This document shows, piece after piece, positions 6,521-14,906 of a stretch of DNA of 16,324 bases. Origin of the DNA: Bacillota bacterium (GTDB lineage: Bacteria > Bacillota > Clostridia > Lachnospirales > Lachnospiraceae); the NCBI GenBank assembly GCA_023414985.1, contig JAEZLY010000174.1:1-16324 (forward strand), given 5' to 3'. Position numbers and translations under genes: made by a program. Each line of letters begins with the position of its first letter. The stretch's first letter is position 1. The notes beneath the pieces were generated by a model. The model did not search any database and was not told where the DNA came from. It worked only from the letters and a program-made list of their open reading frames with translations.

Positions 6521-7660
6521 ATGTTTATTGATTCACTTAGTAAAATATGGAGGGATTCAGGCTTTGCTGCTATGAACTGGCAGTCAATTGTCATGCTGAT
6601 CGTAGCCTGTGTCCTGATTTATCTCGCGATCGCTAAAAAATTTGAGCCGCTTCTTCTCCTTCCGATTGCCTTCGGAATGCTGCTGGCCAACCTGCCACTG
6701 ACAGGCCTTATGAGTGAGCCGGCAAGTGCAAAAGAAGCCGGTGGACTTTTATATTATCTGTATCTCGGCGTGAAAAAAGGCATCTATCCGTCCCTGATCT
6801 TCCTGGGTATCGGAGCAATGACCGACTTCGGCCCGCTGATTGCCCGTCCCAGCAGTCTCTTAATCGGAGCAGGTGCCCAATTCGGTATAGCTATGGCTTT
6901 CATTATTGCCACACTGTTAGGCTTCACACCTCCGGAGGCAGCCTCCATCGGTATCATCGGCGGTGCGGACGGACCGACAGCAATCTATCTGACTACCCGA
7001 TTGGCTCCGCATTTGCTGGCCTCCATCGCAATTGCCGCATATTCGTATATGGCATTAATCCCATTGATTCAGCCTCCGCTGATGAGGTTGCTGACTACCA
7101 AAAAAGAACGTGAAGTTCAGATGGAGCAGCTCCGTCCGGTGTCCAAGATGGAAAAGGTCTGTTTTCCGATTGTCGTATCCGTATTCTGTATCCTCCTGCT
7201 GCCCAGTGTTGCTCCGCTGATTGGTATGCTGATGCTCGGTAATCTCTTCCGGGAATCCGGCGTAGTGGAACGATTATCCAATACTGTTCAGAATGCTCTG
7301 ATTAATATTGTTACCATTTTCCTTGGCACAACCGTAGGTGCAACCGCTTCAGGTACAACCTTTTTAAAACCTCAAACTCTGGGAATAATATTCCTTGGAC
7401 TTATGGCTTTCATGTTCAGTACCATCGGCGGTCTTCTGATTGGTAAATTCATGTGCTGGGTAACCAAGGGAAAGATTAATCCATTAATCGGCTCCGCAGG
7501 TGTATCTGCCGTACCGATGGCTGCACGTGTATCCCAGATAGAAGGTCAGAAGGCAAGCCCCGGTAATTATCTGTTAATGCATGCAATGGGTCCGAATGTT
7601 GCAGGAGTAATCGGTTCTGCAGTTGCAGCAGGTGTTCTGTTATCTCTATTTGGGAAATAA
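6521..7660 (+). CDS. Sodium ion-translocating decarboxylase beta subunit (OadB/GcdB/MmdB family)
   Basis: This integral membrane subunit decarboxylates the carboxybiotin carried by a partner protein and pumps sodium ions outward. I chose the ATG at 6521 (379 residues), with AAAGAGG eight bases before it; the in-frame ATG at 6500 has no ribosome binding site. Family marks are the start GFAAMNWQSIVMLIVACVLIYLA, the block KKFEPLLLLPIAFGMLLANLP, the highly conserved GIIGGADGPTAIYL (Asp150, the sodium-site aspartate of OadB), and the C-terminal SAVPMAARVSQ with HAMGPNVAGVIGSAVAAG. About nine to eleven membrane segments are visible and the length is normal for the family. The gamma subunit is directly upstream. 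No carboxyltransferase alpha or biotin-carrier gene is in the window, so the acid (oxaloacetate, methylmalonyl-CoA or glutaconyl-CoA) is undetermined. Confidence 0.92.
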   Translation: MFIDSLSKIWRDSGFAAMNWQSIVMLIVACVLIYLAIAKKFEPLLLLPIAFGMLLANLPLTGLMSEPASAKEAGGLLYYLYLGVKKGIYPSLIFLGIGAMTDFGPLIARPSSLLIGAGAQFGIAMAFIIATLLGFTPPEAASIGIIGGADGPTAIYLTTRLAPHLLASIAIAAYSYMALIPLIQPPLMRLLTTKKEREVQMEQLRPVSKMEKVCFPIVVSVFCILLLPSVAPLIGMLMLGNLFRESGVVERLSNTVQNALINIVTIFLGTTVGATASGTTFLKPQTLGIIFLGLMAFMFSTIGGLLIGKFMCWVTKGKINPLIGSAGVSAVPMAARVSQIEGQKASPGNYLLMHAMGPNVAGVIGSAVAAGVLLSLFGK

Positions 7661-7693
7661 TTAAAACAGCTTCATTCATATCGATTTAATCGA

Positions 7694-7756
7694 AAGATGC
7701 TCCTCTTAAGACTACAGATGAAATAGTATCATCTGTAGTCTTAAGAGGAGCATCTT
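7694..7756. terminator. 28-bp perfect hairpin, bidirectional terminator between convergent genes
   Basis: Bases 7694-7721 are the exact reverse complement of 7729-7756, with a 7-base loop AATAGTA. The hairpin lies 33 bases after the OadB-like stop codon and 22 bases beyond the stop of the converging GH31 gene. The plus-strand side is followed by a T-rich stretch (7757-7780). The stem is longer than most intrinsic terminators. Confidence 0.8.
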
Positions 7757-7778
7757 ATTCTTTCTTGTTCTTATTCTT

Positions 7779-10373
7779 TTATCTTAATATTTTCATATTT
7801 TCAGGTGCATTACCCTGCATAGTAACTGCTTCTTCATTCCAGTCAAGGATAAAATCGTACCCGAGATCATCTTGAAAATAACAGCCGCCATGATTTCCAT
7901 AAAGCTTCATGGCGAATCTTTGATAATAGCTTATATCATTGCCCACATAATCTGCAAGCTGGAAAGAGCTCGCCAGATTAAGGGCTATGGCATGCCCTTC
8001 CTTCACAAAGACAGTTATATTCCCGGGAGGGCAATCTACTTCATACTCTTGTCCTCCCTCAAACCGTTCTCCTCCAAAGAATTCATACCAGTTTCCTTCC
8101 GGTAAATACAGCTTTCTCTGATTGGTACCTTCCTCAAGTACCGGTGCGACCAGCAGACTTCTTCCGAACAGGTATTCATCTTCTATGTTCAATACCGCCT
8201 GATCCTCAGGATAGTCATAAATTAGATGAGCCAGCATCGGGCGGCCGTTTTCACAGCAATAAAGTGCTTCATTATAGATATATGGCATCAGGTTCATCCT
8301 TAGGTTGGCATAATAACGGTAGATCTCCAAAATCTTAGGGTCCTGATTGACCTCTGCCATATTCCAGGGACTGCGGTCGTTAATCCAGCTTTTTCTGTCC
8401 TGATAAAAAAACTGTCCTGTTCTCGGTTCCGAGTGGTACTGCATTACCGGACTGAAGGCTGCCATAGCTGCAGATCGCAGATACAACTCGGTGGTAGGTA
8501 GCTCTCCTGCAAATCCGGCAATATCAAAGCCCCAGAAAATCACTCCCGATAAACCGGCTGACAATCCTGCTTTTACCTGTGCACGGAATTCAGAAAATTC
8601 AGACATCTGATCTCCTGCCCAATGAATCGGAAAACGTTGCGCTCCTTTGTAGCCATCCCGTGAAAACAGTACACCCTTCCCCTGTCCTTTACATTCCTTC
8701 AAAAATTCATGATAGGCTTCCAGATAGAGGTTAGGATATTCGTTACGCATTTCCTGCCCGCTCTTGCCATTATAAAAGACTGTTTCGTTATCATAGATAA
8801 ATTCTCCGCCGTCCGTCTTAAAACCATCCACCCCGACCTCAGTTAATAGATAACGCCGTTTTGCAAACCACCATTGACGTGCTTCCGGATTCGAAAAATC
8901 AGGAACAAGGGAATTGGAAAACCAATGATCCGTGATCCGGTAAGGCTTTCCATCCTTATCCATGACACAATATCCCTTTTCAATAGCATAAGCTTCATCA
9001 TTCACATGCTGAGGATTTTCCTGATTCCCCGTATATTTAATAACGGGAATCTGCCAAAGAATGAGCTTCACCTGATTATCATGAAGAATACGGGTCATTC
9101 TCTTCGGGTCAGGCCATGGCCCTTTCGGGTCAAAGGTAAACTCCTGATACCCCATTGCTTCCTTCCCTTTTACAGGTTCGTAGCTGCAGCCATTGAATAG
9201 ATAAAAGGTGGTCTCATCACTCCAAGCTTCCAGGACAAGGACGGTGGCAGGAATTTGATACTCTTTCATTTTATCAATCTGCTCCAGAGTCTCCTCTTCC
9301 GTACACCATCCGTTGGCTGACATCCATGGGCCGAAGGACCATTTCGGAGGAAGGCTGCATTCTCCTGTAACACTGATATATTGACTGATAATCTCCTGCG
9401 GTTTCCCAAAGTATATATTCAGTGGATCTGTATGAAAAGTAACACTGCAGGCTGTATCTAAGGTGAGCCGAACCCCTTCCTTTTCCCTAATAGAAGAGAA
9501 ATGAAATGGCCAGGCTGTATCATAAAACATTCCGATACCTGAATCAGTGAAAAAGAATGGAATAGGAAGATAAGTAACCTCCTCCTGATGGGTAAAGTGC
9601 TCATATACATAATTCCTGGGCTGCAAGCCCAATTGATTGACTCTGTCAAATTTCTCCCCGAAACCGAAGAGTGCCTTTGCCTGGATATCACTTTGCACTG
9701 TGATATTTCTGATCGTTCCGGTCCGATCCATCAACAAACAAATCGGATGCTTCGCAGCTTCATAGCAAAGCAGCTCCTTTCCGTCTTTATCTTGAATTGT
9801 TACAGATAGAGGATCTCTTTTTAAAGAAACGTTATACAGCTCCCTACTCCAGGTTTTATCGGAAAGCAGAAGCTGCTTTGTAGATACCATCTTCTCTACC
9901 TGTCTCAGCTCCACACGAATTTGTAAATCCATGAGCCGGAACTCTAAATGATATTCCTTCGAACCGTTATCGCTGAAAAGAAAAGAGAAAGAAGAAGCAT
10001 CGTAATCAATCCTCGTCGGCTCGGAGAAGAACCGCTGCTCAAATATGTCAAAATCAAAAAGCGAGGTAGTGCATTGCTCCTCCCCCTCCCCGCAGCGGAT
10101 CCGATATTTGATGGAGTCTCCGGTACAATAGGTACCAAGCGTAAAGGAATAATAATCCCCCTTTGCATCCGATTTGATATAACTACCGATGAGGGACTTG
10201 CGAATGGTCCCATTCACAGCCAGTTCAAGGATTGGACTGCTTGCTTCCTTATCCTTATCTTCAATTCGGCAGTAAACTAGTATGCTCTCCCCAGCGACGG
10301 GTCTCTCCGGTATCCGGGAATAACCGCAGGCTTCATATGGATTAGAGCTGTTCGGCAGATGTTTTATATTCAT
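7779..10373 (-). CDS. Cytoplasmic glycoside hydrolase family 31 alpha-glycosidase (alpha-glucosidase or alpha-xylosidase)
   Basis: GH31 enzymes remove terminal alpha-linked glucose or xylose by a retaining mechanism. With the start at 10373 the product has 864 residues. I prefer this start because a longer frame, from 10421, would begin inside a 16-bp-stem intercistronic hairpin, and AAAGGA precedes the chosen ATG. Layout: an extra N-terminal beta module of about 115 residues, a beta-sandwich (about 135-330), and a TIM barrel starting near KWSFGPWMSANGW (about 344). The nucleophile motif is FKTDGGEF (Asp521) and the acid/base is in HWAGDQMSE (Asp588). Next come GFDIAGF and the RSAAMAAFSPVMQYHS block, then C-terminal beta domains from about 730. 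There is no signal peptide, so it should act on imported sugar. It is the last gene of the lacI-ABC operon. The substrate is not fixed by what I can see. Confidence 0.9.
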   Translation of the reverse strand: MNIKHLPNSSNPYEACGYSRIPERPVAGESILVYCRIEDKDKEASSPILELAVNGTIRKSLIGSYIKSDAKGDYYSFTLGTYCTGDSIKYRIRCGEGEEQCTTSLFDFDIFEQRFFSEPTRIDYDASSFSFLFSDNGSKEYHLEFRLMDLQIRVELRQVEKMVSTKQLLLSDKTWSRELYNVSLKRDPLSVTIQDKDGKELLCYEAAKHPICLLMDRTGTIRNITVQSDIQAKALFGFGEKFDRVNQLGLQPRNYVYEHFTHQEEVTYLPIPFFFTDSGIGMFYDTAWPFHFSSIREKEGVRLTLDTACSVTFHTDPLNIYFGKPQEIISQYISVTGECSLPPKWSFGPWMSANGWCTEEETLEQIDKMKEYQIPATVLVLEAWSDETTFYLFNGCSYEPVKGKEAMGYQEFTFDPKGPWPDPKRMTRILHDNQVKLILWQIPVIKYTGNQENPQHVNDEAYAIEKGYCVMDKDGKPYRITDHWFSNSLVPDFSNPEARQWWFAKRRYLLTEVGVDGFKTDGGEFIYDNETVFYNGKSGQEMRNEYPNLYLEAYHEFLKECKGQGKGVLFSRDGYKGAQRFPIHWAGDQMSEFSEFRAQVKAGLSAGLSGVIFWGFDIAGFAGELPTTELYLRSAAMAAFSPVMQYHSEPRTGQFFYQDRKSWINDRSPWNMAEVNQDPKILEIYRYYANLRMNLMPYIYNEALYCCENGRPMLAHLIYDYPEDQAVLNIEDEYLFGRSLLVAPVLEEGTNQRKLYLPEGNWYEFFGGERFEGGQEYEVDCPPGNITVFVKEGHAIALNLASSFQLADYVGNDISYYQRFAMKLYGNHGGCYFQDDLGYDFILDWNEEAVTMQGNAPENMKILR

Positions 10374-10391
10374 TCGCTTACCATTCCTTTC

Positions 10392-10436
10392 ATTCAAATA
10401 TGCGAGACGAAGTCCCTTCATCTCGCATATTTGAAT
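10392..10436 (-). promoter_or_regulatory. Intercistronic stem-loop between the sugar-binding-protein and GH31 genes
   Basis: A perfect 16-bp stem (10392-10407 with 10421-10436) extends after one mismatch by three more pairs and closes on the loop GTCCC. In the transcribed direction it is followed by GAATGAAAGG rather than a U-run, so it is not a standard terminator. In ABC sugar operons such stems often protect or set the 3' end of the abundant binding-protein mRNA and lower expression of the next gene; that role is inferred here. Confidence 0.7.
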
Positions 10437-10477
10437 ATCATTATTTCATATAGTCCAACTGTTTTAGTAGGATATCC

Positions 10478-11836
10478 TTACTCATTCATCAATTTTTTCG
10501 CAACAACAGCATCCTGGATCTCATTCAGTGCATCCTCCGCCGAGGTTCCGTTCATCACAGCATTCTCAAGAACGGGTGTCATGGTATCAACCACCTCACT
10601 GTATTTCAGTAAGGCAGGCGGTGCAACCGCATTATCCAGAGCTTTCATGACAGCTTCCCTATTATCGGGAGGTGTGATCTCAAGATACTGAGACATTAAG
10701 TTTGCATCAGAGATAGTCGGTAATTCCCACCCTGCATCCAAACGCATCTTTACGACTTCTTCATTGGATGCCAGATAATTAATCATGCGGAAAGCTGCTT
10801 CCTTGTTTTTACTTTCTTTGCTGATACATGCAACATTTGCAAAGAAATGTGAGGCATGTGTTTTATTTCCGGGCTCAACGACGATATCCCAGTTAAAATC
10901 CTTGATATTTGATGTAAAATCTCCAAAAGCCCATATTCCTGTATGAAGCATTCCGAGATTGCCGGATTTGAACAAATCCCAGTCTCCGCGTCCTGCCAAG
11001 TCCTCTGTATTCGGCATAACACGGTTTTCTCCTGTCACACGGTTCAACATCATCTGCAGAGTCTCAATATTTGCAGGTGTATTCATCGTAAAGGTCTTGC
11101 CGTCATCGCTTACCAGGGATCCGCCATTTGTCTTTACAGTTTTATAAAGCTCATTATAGGTTACCGGCTGGAACGTTCCCCAGATGTCATCACCCAGAGC
11201 CCTGATTTTTTCTGCCGCAGCCTGTTCATCAGCCCAGGTCCAGTCATCGGTGGGATAGCTGATTCCAGCCTGATCAAACAGTGCTTTATTATAGAAAAGA
11301 ACTACTGTGGAAAAACTCTGAGGAATTGCGTACAGCTTACCGTTATAGGTCGCTGCGCTTAACGGTCCTGCACTATAAACCTCTTTACTTGCTCCAGTGC
11401 TGTCAAAATAGCTGTCCAGGGGCTCAATCGCATCACGGATGGCATAGGTCAGAAAGTTCTCCATATTAAGTTCAAAGCAATCGGGGACATCATTTCCTGC
11501 CATTCTGGTAGCCAATGCGGTAAAATAATCATTATAGGCGGCAGATTGTAACTCTACCTCGACATCCGGATTTGCTGCTTCGAATTTATCAATCATGGAA
11601 TTCAATAATTCACTATTTGTTTCTCCTGCAGAAAACTGGAAATAAACGATCTTTGTCTTCTCTGCAGTTGTATCTGCCTTGTTGTCCGTATCTGCTGCTG
11701 CCGCATCAGTAGGAGCTGTCGTACCGGAGTTATTGGCAGTGGTGTCCTCTGACGAAGATGTATTACTTTTTCCGCATCCGAACATTATGGCGGAAGTCAT
11801 TAACAGAACAAGCAATAATGCTATACTTTTTTTCAT
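10478..11836 (-). CDS. ABC sugar-importer substrate-binding lipoprotein (SBP_bac_1 family)
   Basis: This is the extracellular capture protein of a carbohydrate ABC importer, 452 residues. GGAGG (11847-11843) precedes the ATG by six bases. The N-terminus MKKSIALLLVLLMTSAIMFGC is a lipoprotein signal with the invariant cysteine at 21. A Ser/Thr/Ala/Asp linker of about 40 residues follows (to about 60). The mature domain starts IVYFQFSAGETNSELLNSMIDKFEAANPDVEVELQSA, typical of the family. AIPQSFSTVVLFYNKALFDQAG and LFKSGNLGMLHTGIWAFGDF are standard sugar-binding-protein blocks. It lies between the permease genes and the GH31 gene and follows the MalG-type gene by 132 bases. That gap has no strong promoter or terminator. 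The ligand is probably an alpha-linked gluco-oligosaccharide, judged only from the neighbours. Confidence 0.92.
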   Translation of the reverse strand: MKKSIALLLVLLMTSAIMFGCGKSNTSSSEDTTANNSGTTAPTDAAAADTDNKADTTAEKTKIVYFQFSAGETNSELLNSMIDKFEAANPDVEVELQSAAYNDYFTALATRMAGNDVPDCFELNMENFLTYAIRDAIEPLDSYFDSTGASKEVYSAGPLSAATYNGKLYAIPQSFSTVVLFYNKALFDQAGISYPTDDWTWADEQAAAEKIRALGDDIWGTFQPVTYNELYKTVKTNGGSLVSDDGKTFTMNTPANIETLQMMLNRVTGENRVMPNTEDLAGRGDWDLFKSGNLGMLHTGIWAFGDFTSNIKDFNWDIVVEPGNKTHASHFFANVACISKESKNKEAAFRMINYLASNEEVVKMRLDAGWELPTISDANLMSQYLEITPPDNREAVMKALDNAVAPPALLKYSEVVDTMTPVLENAVMNGTSAEDALNEIQDAVVAKKLMNE

Positions 11837-11968
11837 AGATATCCTCCTTAATAATATATATCACAATGGGTTATCATCAAAAACCATTTATGATTTACAA
11901 CAGCGCCCATCTGCCTTTCTCCCGGGATAGCTTAAGACCATACGGGTACCGTGTTGTAACAAGGTAAA

Positions 11969-12847
11969 TTATGCTTTCACACCGCCGCTTTCCAAACCGT
12001 TATCCACATATTTGTTTAAAATAACGTAGACTATCAGTATTGGAACCACAGTCAGTACCGCTCCTGCCATCGTAAAGTTCTCCTTACCCTGCATCTGCCC
12101 ATTCAGCGTTGCAAGAATCAACGGCAGAGTCTGTTTATCATTACTGCTTAAGTAAAGGAGAGGCTGCAGATAGGAATTCCAGGAGCCCATAAAGTTCATC
12201 AGCAGCAGAGTTGCTAGTGTCGGTTTACACATAGGTAGGATAATTCTTATGAATACCCTCCAGGCAGATGCACCATCCATGACTGCCGCTTCAATATAGG
12301 CATCATGAATTCCCCTCATTGTCTGTCTCATCAGGAATACTCCGAAGGTGTTATTTAAGGACAGTAAAATCAATCCGGTATAAGTATCCAGTAAATGAAG
12401 TCCTTTTAAAATCGTGTAATTGGGAATGGACGTTACAGTTACCGGTATCATCATTGTCGCAAGATATAGAATAAATAATTTATCACGACCTTTAAATTCA
12501 ATCTTTGAAAATACAAAAGCAGCTGTCGTAGCTGATAAAACCCCTACGACCGTACAGGTGATTGCCAGATAAAAGCTGTTAAAGCTGGCCCGCCAAAAAT
12601 TGTAGCTTTTTAAGTTGAATATTCTGATATAGTTATCTGCGGTGGGATCCTCCGGAATCCATCGGATCGGTATGGTACGGATTGCCTCGCTTCCCTTAAA
12701 GGAAGTGCTCAGCATCCATGCAAAAGGAAGGATCACTATTATTGCGGTTATTGTGATGGCCAGATAAAATAAAAGCAATTTAAAATTTTCTTTCCTAGAT
12801 GCGCCTCTGCGGTATGTAACGAATACTGCCGTATCAACATTAGACAT
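11969..12847 (-). CDS. Carbohydrate ABC transporter permease, MalG type
   Basis: This 292-residue inner-membrane permease is one of the two channel-forming subunits. About six membrane helices are seen, starting with LLLFYLAITITAIIVILPFAWMLS near residue 25. The MalG-style SFKGSEAIRTIPIRWIPEDPTADNYIRIF loop follows. The EAA coupling motif that contacts the ATPase is YIEAAVMDGASAWRVFIRIILPMCKP (about 182-207). The gene overlaps the MalF-type gene by eight bases (ATGTCTAA, where the upstream TAA lies inside the new start), which implies translational coupling. Family placement is firm; substrate is by context only. Confidence 0.93.
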   Translation of the reverse strand: MSNVDTAVFVTYRRGASRKENFKLLLFYLAITITAIIVILPFAWMLSTSFKGSEAIRTIPIRWIPEDPTADNYIRIFNLKSYNFWRASFNSFYLAITCTVVGVLSATTAAFVFSKIEFKGRDKLFILYLATMMIPVTVTSIPNYTILKGLHLLDTYTGLILLSLNNTFGVFLMRQTMRGIHDAYIEAAVMDGASAWRVFIRIILPMCKPTLATLLLMNFMGSWNSYLQPLLYLSSNDKQTLPLILATLNGQMQGKENFTMAGAVLTVVPILIVYVILNKYVDNGLESGGVKA

Positions 12848-13733
12848 CGTAGTTCACCCACTTTCTTTGCATCTTAAACTGAATCAGCGTAGCCACAAGG
12901 ATAATGGCAAATAATACCCAGGACCAAGCTGCCGCATATCCCATGCGATACCTGTGAAAACCATAGTTGTATATTCTCTCAACCATTACCGTCGTTGCTC
13001 CAGCCGGACCGCCGTTCGTCATAATCTGCACCGAATCAAATACCTGAAAACCGGCAATGATATTATAGGTCAACACAAGAAATATGGTGGGCGAGATCAT
13101 CGGTAAGGTTATCTTAAATAATCTTTGATACCATCTGGCACCATCGATCTGTGCTGCCTCATAATAAGCCTTATCCAGACTTTTCAATGCTGCCAGGAAG
13201 AATAAGGCATAATACCCGGTATCTTTCCAGATGGCAACGATGACGATTCCCGTCATAGCCCATTTTGGATTACTCAGCCAAGCAGGGCCATGAATTCCGA
13301 CAAGTTCCAGAGCCTGATTTATGTATCCGAATTTACCGCTCAGGATCCAACGCCATACTACTGCTGAAGCCACCCAGGAGGTGATAACCGGTGTATAGAA
13401 GATAATCCGGTATATATTTCTCCCTTTAAAATCTTTATTTAAAAGCATGGCAATGATCATCGAGGTAATCATAATTGCCGGAACATACATTAGTAAGTAT
13501 TGAAGATTATGCCATAAGGTCTTCCCAATTTCAGCATCGGAAAATAGTGCTTTGTAATTATCCAGCCCGACAAACTTTGCTTCTGATAAGGGGCGCAGGA
13601 TATCATATTCCATAAAGCTGTAAAAAACTGAAGCAATCATAGGCAGCAGACAGAATACCAGCAGCCCGACCATTGATGGCAATAAAAACATAATAATTAC
13701 AATTCGTTTTATCTTTTTATTAGGTATATACAT
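12840..13733 (-). CDS. Carbohydrate ABC transporter permease, MalF type
   Basis: This 297-residue permease subunit pairs with the MalG-type protein. It starts IKRIVIIMFLLPSMVGLLVFCLLPMIASVFYSF, the first helix of the family. Five further helices follow, with the EAA motif YYEAAQIDGARWYQRLFKITLPMISP near residues 196-221. The ATG follows the TAA of the lacI gene with no gap, and its GGAGG (13743-13739) lies inside the last codons of lacI, so the two are translationally coupled. It is shorter than Escherichia coli MalF because it lacks the large periplasmic domain, as is normal in Firmicutes. Confidence 0.93.
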   Translation of the reverse strand: MYIPNKKIKRIVIIMFLLPSMVGLLVFCLLPMIASVFYSFMEYDILRPLSEAKFVGLDNYKALFSDAEIGKTLWHNLQYLLMYVPAIMITSMIIAMLLNKDFKGRNIYRIIFYTPVITSWVASAVVWRWILSGKFGYINQALELVGIHGPAWLSNPKWAMTGIVIVAIWKDTGYYALFFLAALKSLDKAYYEAAQIDGARWYQRLFKITLPMISPTIFLVLTYNIIAGFQVFDSVQIMTNGGPAGATTVMVERIYNYGFHRYRMGYAAAWSWVLFAIILVATLIQFKMQRKWVNYDV

Positions 13734-14759
13734 TTATGCCTCCTTAACCGACTCTCTTTCCACAATTTCAATCGGTATGACATAGTTCTGCTTTCCTTTC
13801 AGTTTATTGGTTGCAAGACCGATCACCATCTTAGCGGCACGTTCTCCCTTCGCAGCCACATTCTGATTGACCGTTGTCAGAGCCGGATTGGTTACCTTTG
13901 CGATAAATACGTCATCAAAGCCTATGACGGAAATATCATCCGGAACCGAAAGTTTCAACTGGCCCAGTCCTTTCATCAAGCCCATCGCCAGAATATCAGC
14001 CGTACAGAATACTGCGGTCACTTCGTTTTTATACTGTTTTATTTTTTCGGCCGCTTCTACGCCATACCAATAATCCACATTTCCGCATAGTACATATTTA
14101 TCCTGGTACTTTAAGTTACTTTCTTCCAGCGCATCACGATATCCATTTAATCTTTCATAATTTACGCTGTCTTCCCCTACTGTTCCTGTAATTAGCGCAA
14201 TATTTCTATGACCTTTGTCTAATAAATACTTCGTTGCAAGGTATCCGCCGTAACGGTCATCAATTCCTAGAGTACTGAAATGATTACTTTTGACATAGCT
14301 GTCTACCATAATGATTGGAATATCTGATTTCTCCAGCTCCTGCTGCTCATCCTCAGAATTGATTCCCAGGATTACTATTCCGTCCAGATTTCGTTTCTTT
14401 GCAACCTGAATATAATTCTCATCTACGTTGGTTCCCGAAATCAATACATGATATCCGTTAATTCTGCAGGTGTATTCAAAGCTGCTTAAGAATTCAGAAT
14501 AAAAAGGATTGGAAAACATAAATTCCTTTTTCGGTTCGGTCTGAGGGATAACTACACCGATCAAATTCGATTTATTATTCGCCAGAATTCTGCCTGACAA
14601 ATTAGGAACGTAATTCAGCTTCTTAATTGCCGCCTGCACTCGTTCCACTGTCTCGGGGCTTAAGCTCTCACTCGATTTATTATTCATTACATAGGATACT
14701 GTAGCAATCGACACTCCAGCCTCCGCAGCTACTTCTTTAATGCCAACTCTCTTTCCCAT
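13734..14759 (-). CDS. LacI/GalR-family transcriptional regulator, first gene of the alpha-glucoside operon
   Basis: The 341-residue protein has an N-terminal helix-turn-helix (VGIKEVAAEAGVSIATVSYVMNN, residues 5-27) and the hinge region with LNYVPNLSGRILA near 50-62. A ribose-binding-protein-like effector domain then runs to the end (LIGVVIPQTEP, DGIVILGINS, RYGGYLATKYLLDKGHRNIALITG, VIGFDDVFIAKVTNPALTTV). GGAGG lies six bases before the ATG. It is co-transcribed with the transporter genes. An 18-bp palindrome covers its own predicted transcription start, so autoregulation with relief by the transported sugar or a breakdown product is the likely scheme. Confidence 0.93.
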   Translation of the reverse strand: MGKRVGIKEVAAEAGVSIATVSYVMNNKSSESLSPETVERVQAAIKKLNYVPNLSGRILANNKSNLIGVVIPQTEPKKEFMFSNPFYSEFLSSFEYTCRINGYHVLISGTNVDENYIQVAKKRNLDGIVILGINSEDEQQELEKSDIPIIMVDSYVKSNHFSTLGIDDRYGGYLATKYLLDKGHRNIALITGTVGEDSVNYERLNGYRDALEESNLKYQDKYVLCGNVDYWYGVEAAEKIKQYKNEVTAVFCTADILAMGLMKGLGQLKLSVPDDISVIGFDDVFIAKVTNPALTTVNQNVAAKGERAAKMVIGLATNKLKGKQNYVIPIEIVERESVKEA

Positions 14760-14783
14760 TGGAAACCTCCTTCATATGTGTTA

Positions 14784-14801
14784 GACTTAACCGTTTAAGT
14801 C
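14784..14801. promoter_or_regulatory. Predicted LacI-family operator O1
   Basis: GACTTAACCGTTTAAGTC is an inverted repeat (arms GACTTAA and TTAAGTC) around a central CG, the form typical of LacI-family operators. It begins just downstream of the -10 of the lacI promoter and covers the predicted start site near 14796, so binding there would block transcription. Confidence 0.65.
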
Positions 14802-14802
14802 A

Positions 14803-14831
14803 ATTATATAAGCCAATATAAGTTTCGTCAA
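14803..14831 (-). promoter_or_regulatory. Sigma-A promoter of the lacI-ABC-GH31 operon
   Basis: On the minus strand there is TTGACG (14831-14826), a 17-base spacer and a perfect TATAAT (14808-14803). The predicted start near 14796 gives a leader of about 37 bases that ends in the GGAGG of lacI. Confidence 0.8.
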
Positions 14832-14890
14832 GGGTCGATACCCTGGCTGATTTAAAAAAGTTGCATATGGTTAAATTTTGAATTGAATAT

Positions 14891-14906
14891 TGAAACGTTT
14901 AAATCA
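14891..14906. promoter_or_regulatory. Second LacI-operator-like site (O2)
   Basis: TGAAACGTTTAAATCA matches 13 of 16 bases of the O1 segment 14787-14802 in the same orientation, with the palindromic core AAACGTTT around the central CG. Its centre is exactly 104 bp from that of O1, close to ten helical turns. It fits neither the 14-base cre spacing for CcpA nor a promoter element. Confidence 0.45.

Noticed and set aside
9944..10280. Overlapping frames of about 90-110 codons within the GH31 gene
   Set aside because: They are antisense or out-of-frame shadows of a clear family protein, with no ribosome binding site or recognisable domain.
11851..11880. TTGATG-18-TATTAT promoter-like pair on the minus strand before the sugar-binding-protein gene
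   Set aside because: Its start site would fall inside the gene's GGAGG ribosome binding site (11843-11847), so the mRNA would lack a usable start signal.
14891..14906. CcpA cre site
   Set aside because: The central CG is flanked at the wrong spacing for the 14-base cre pattern. The match to the neighbouring LacI-type operator is much better.
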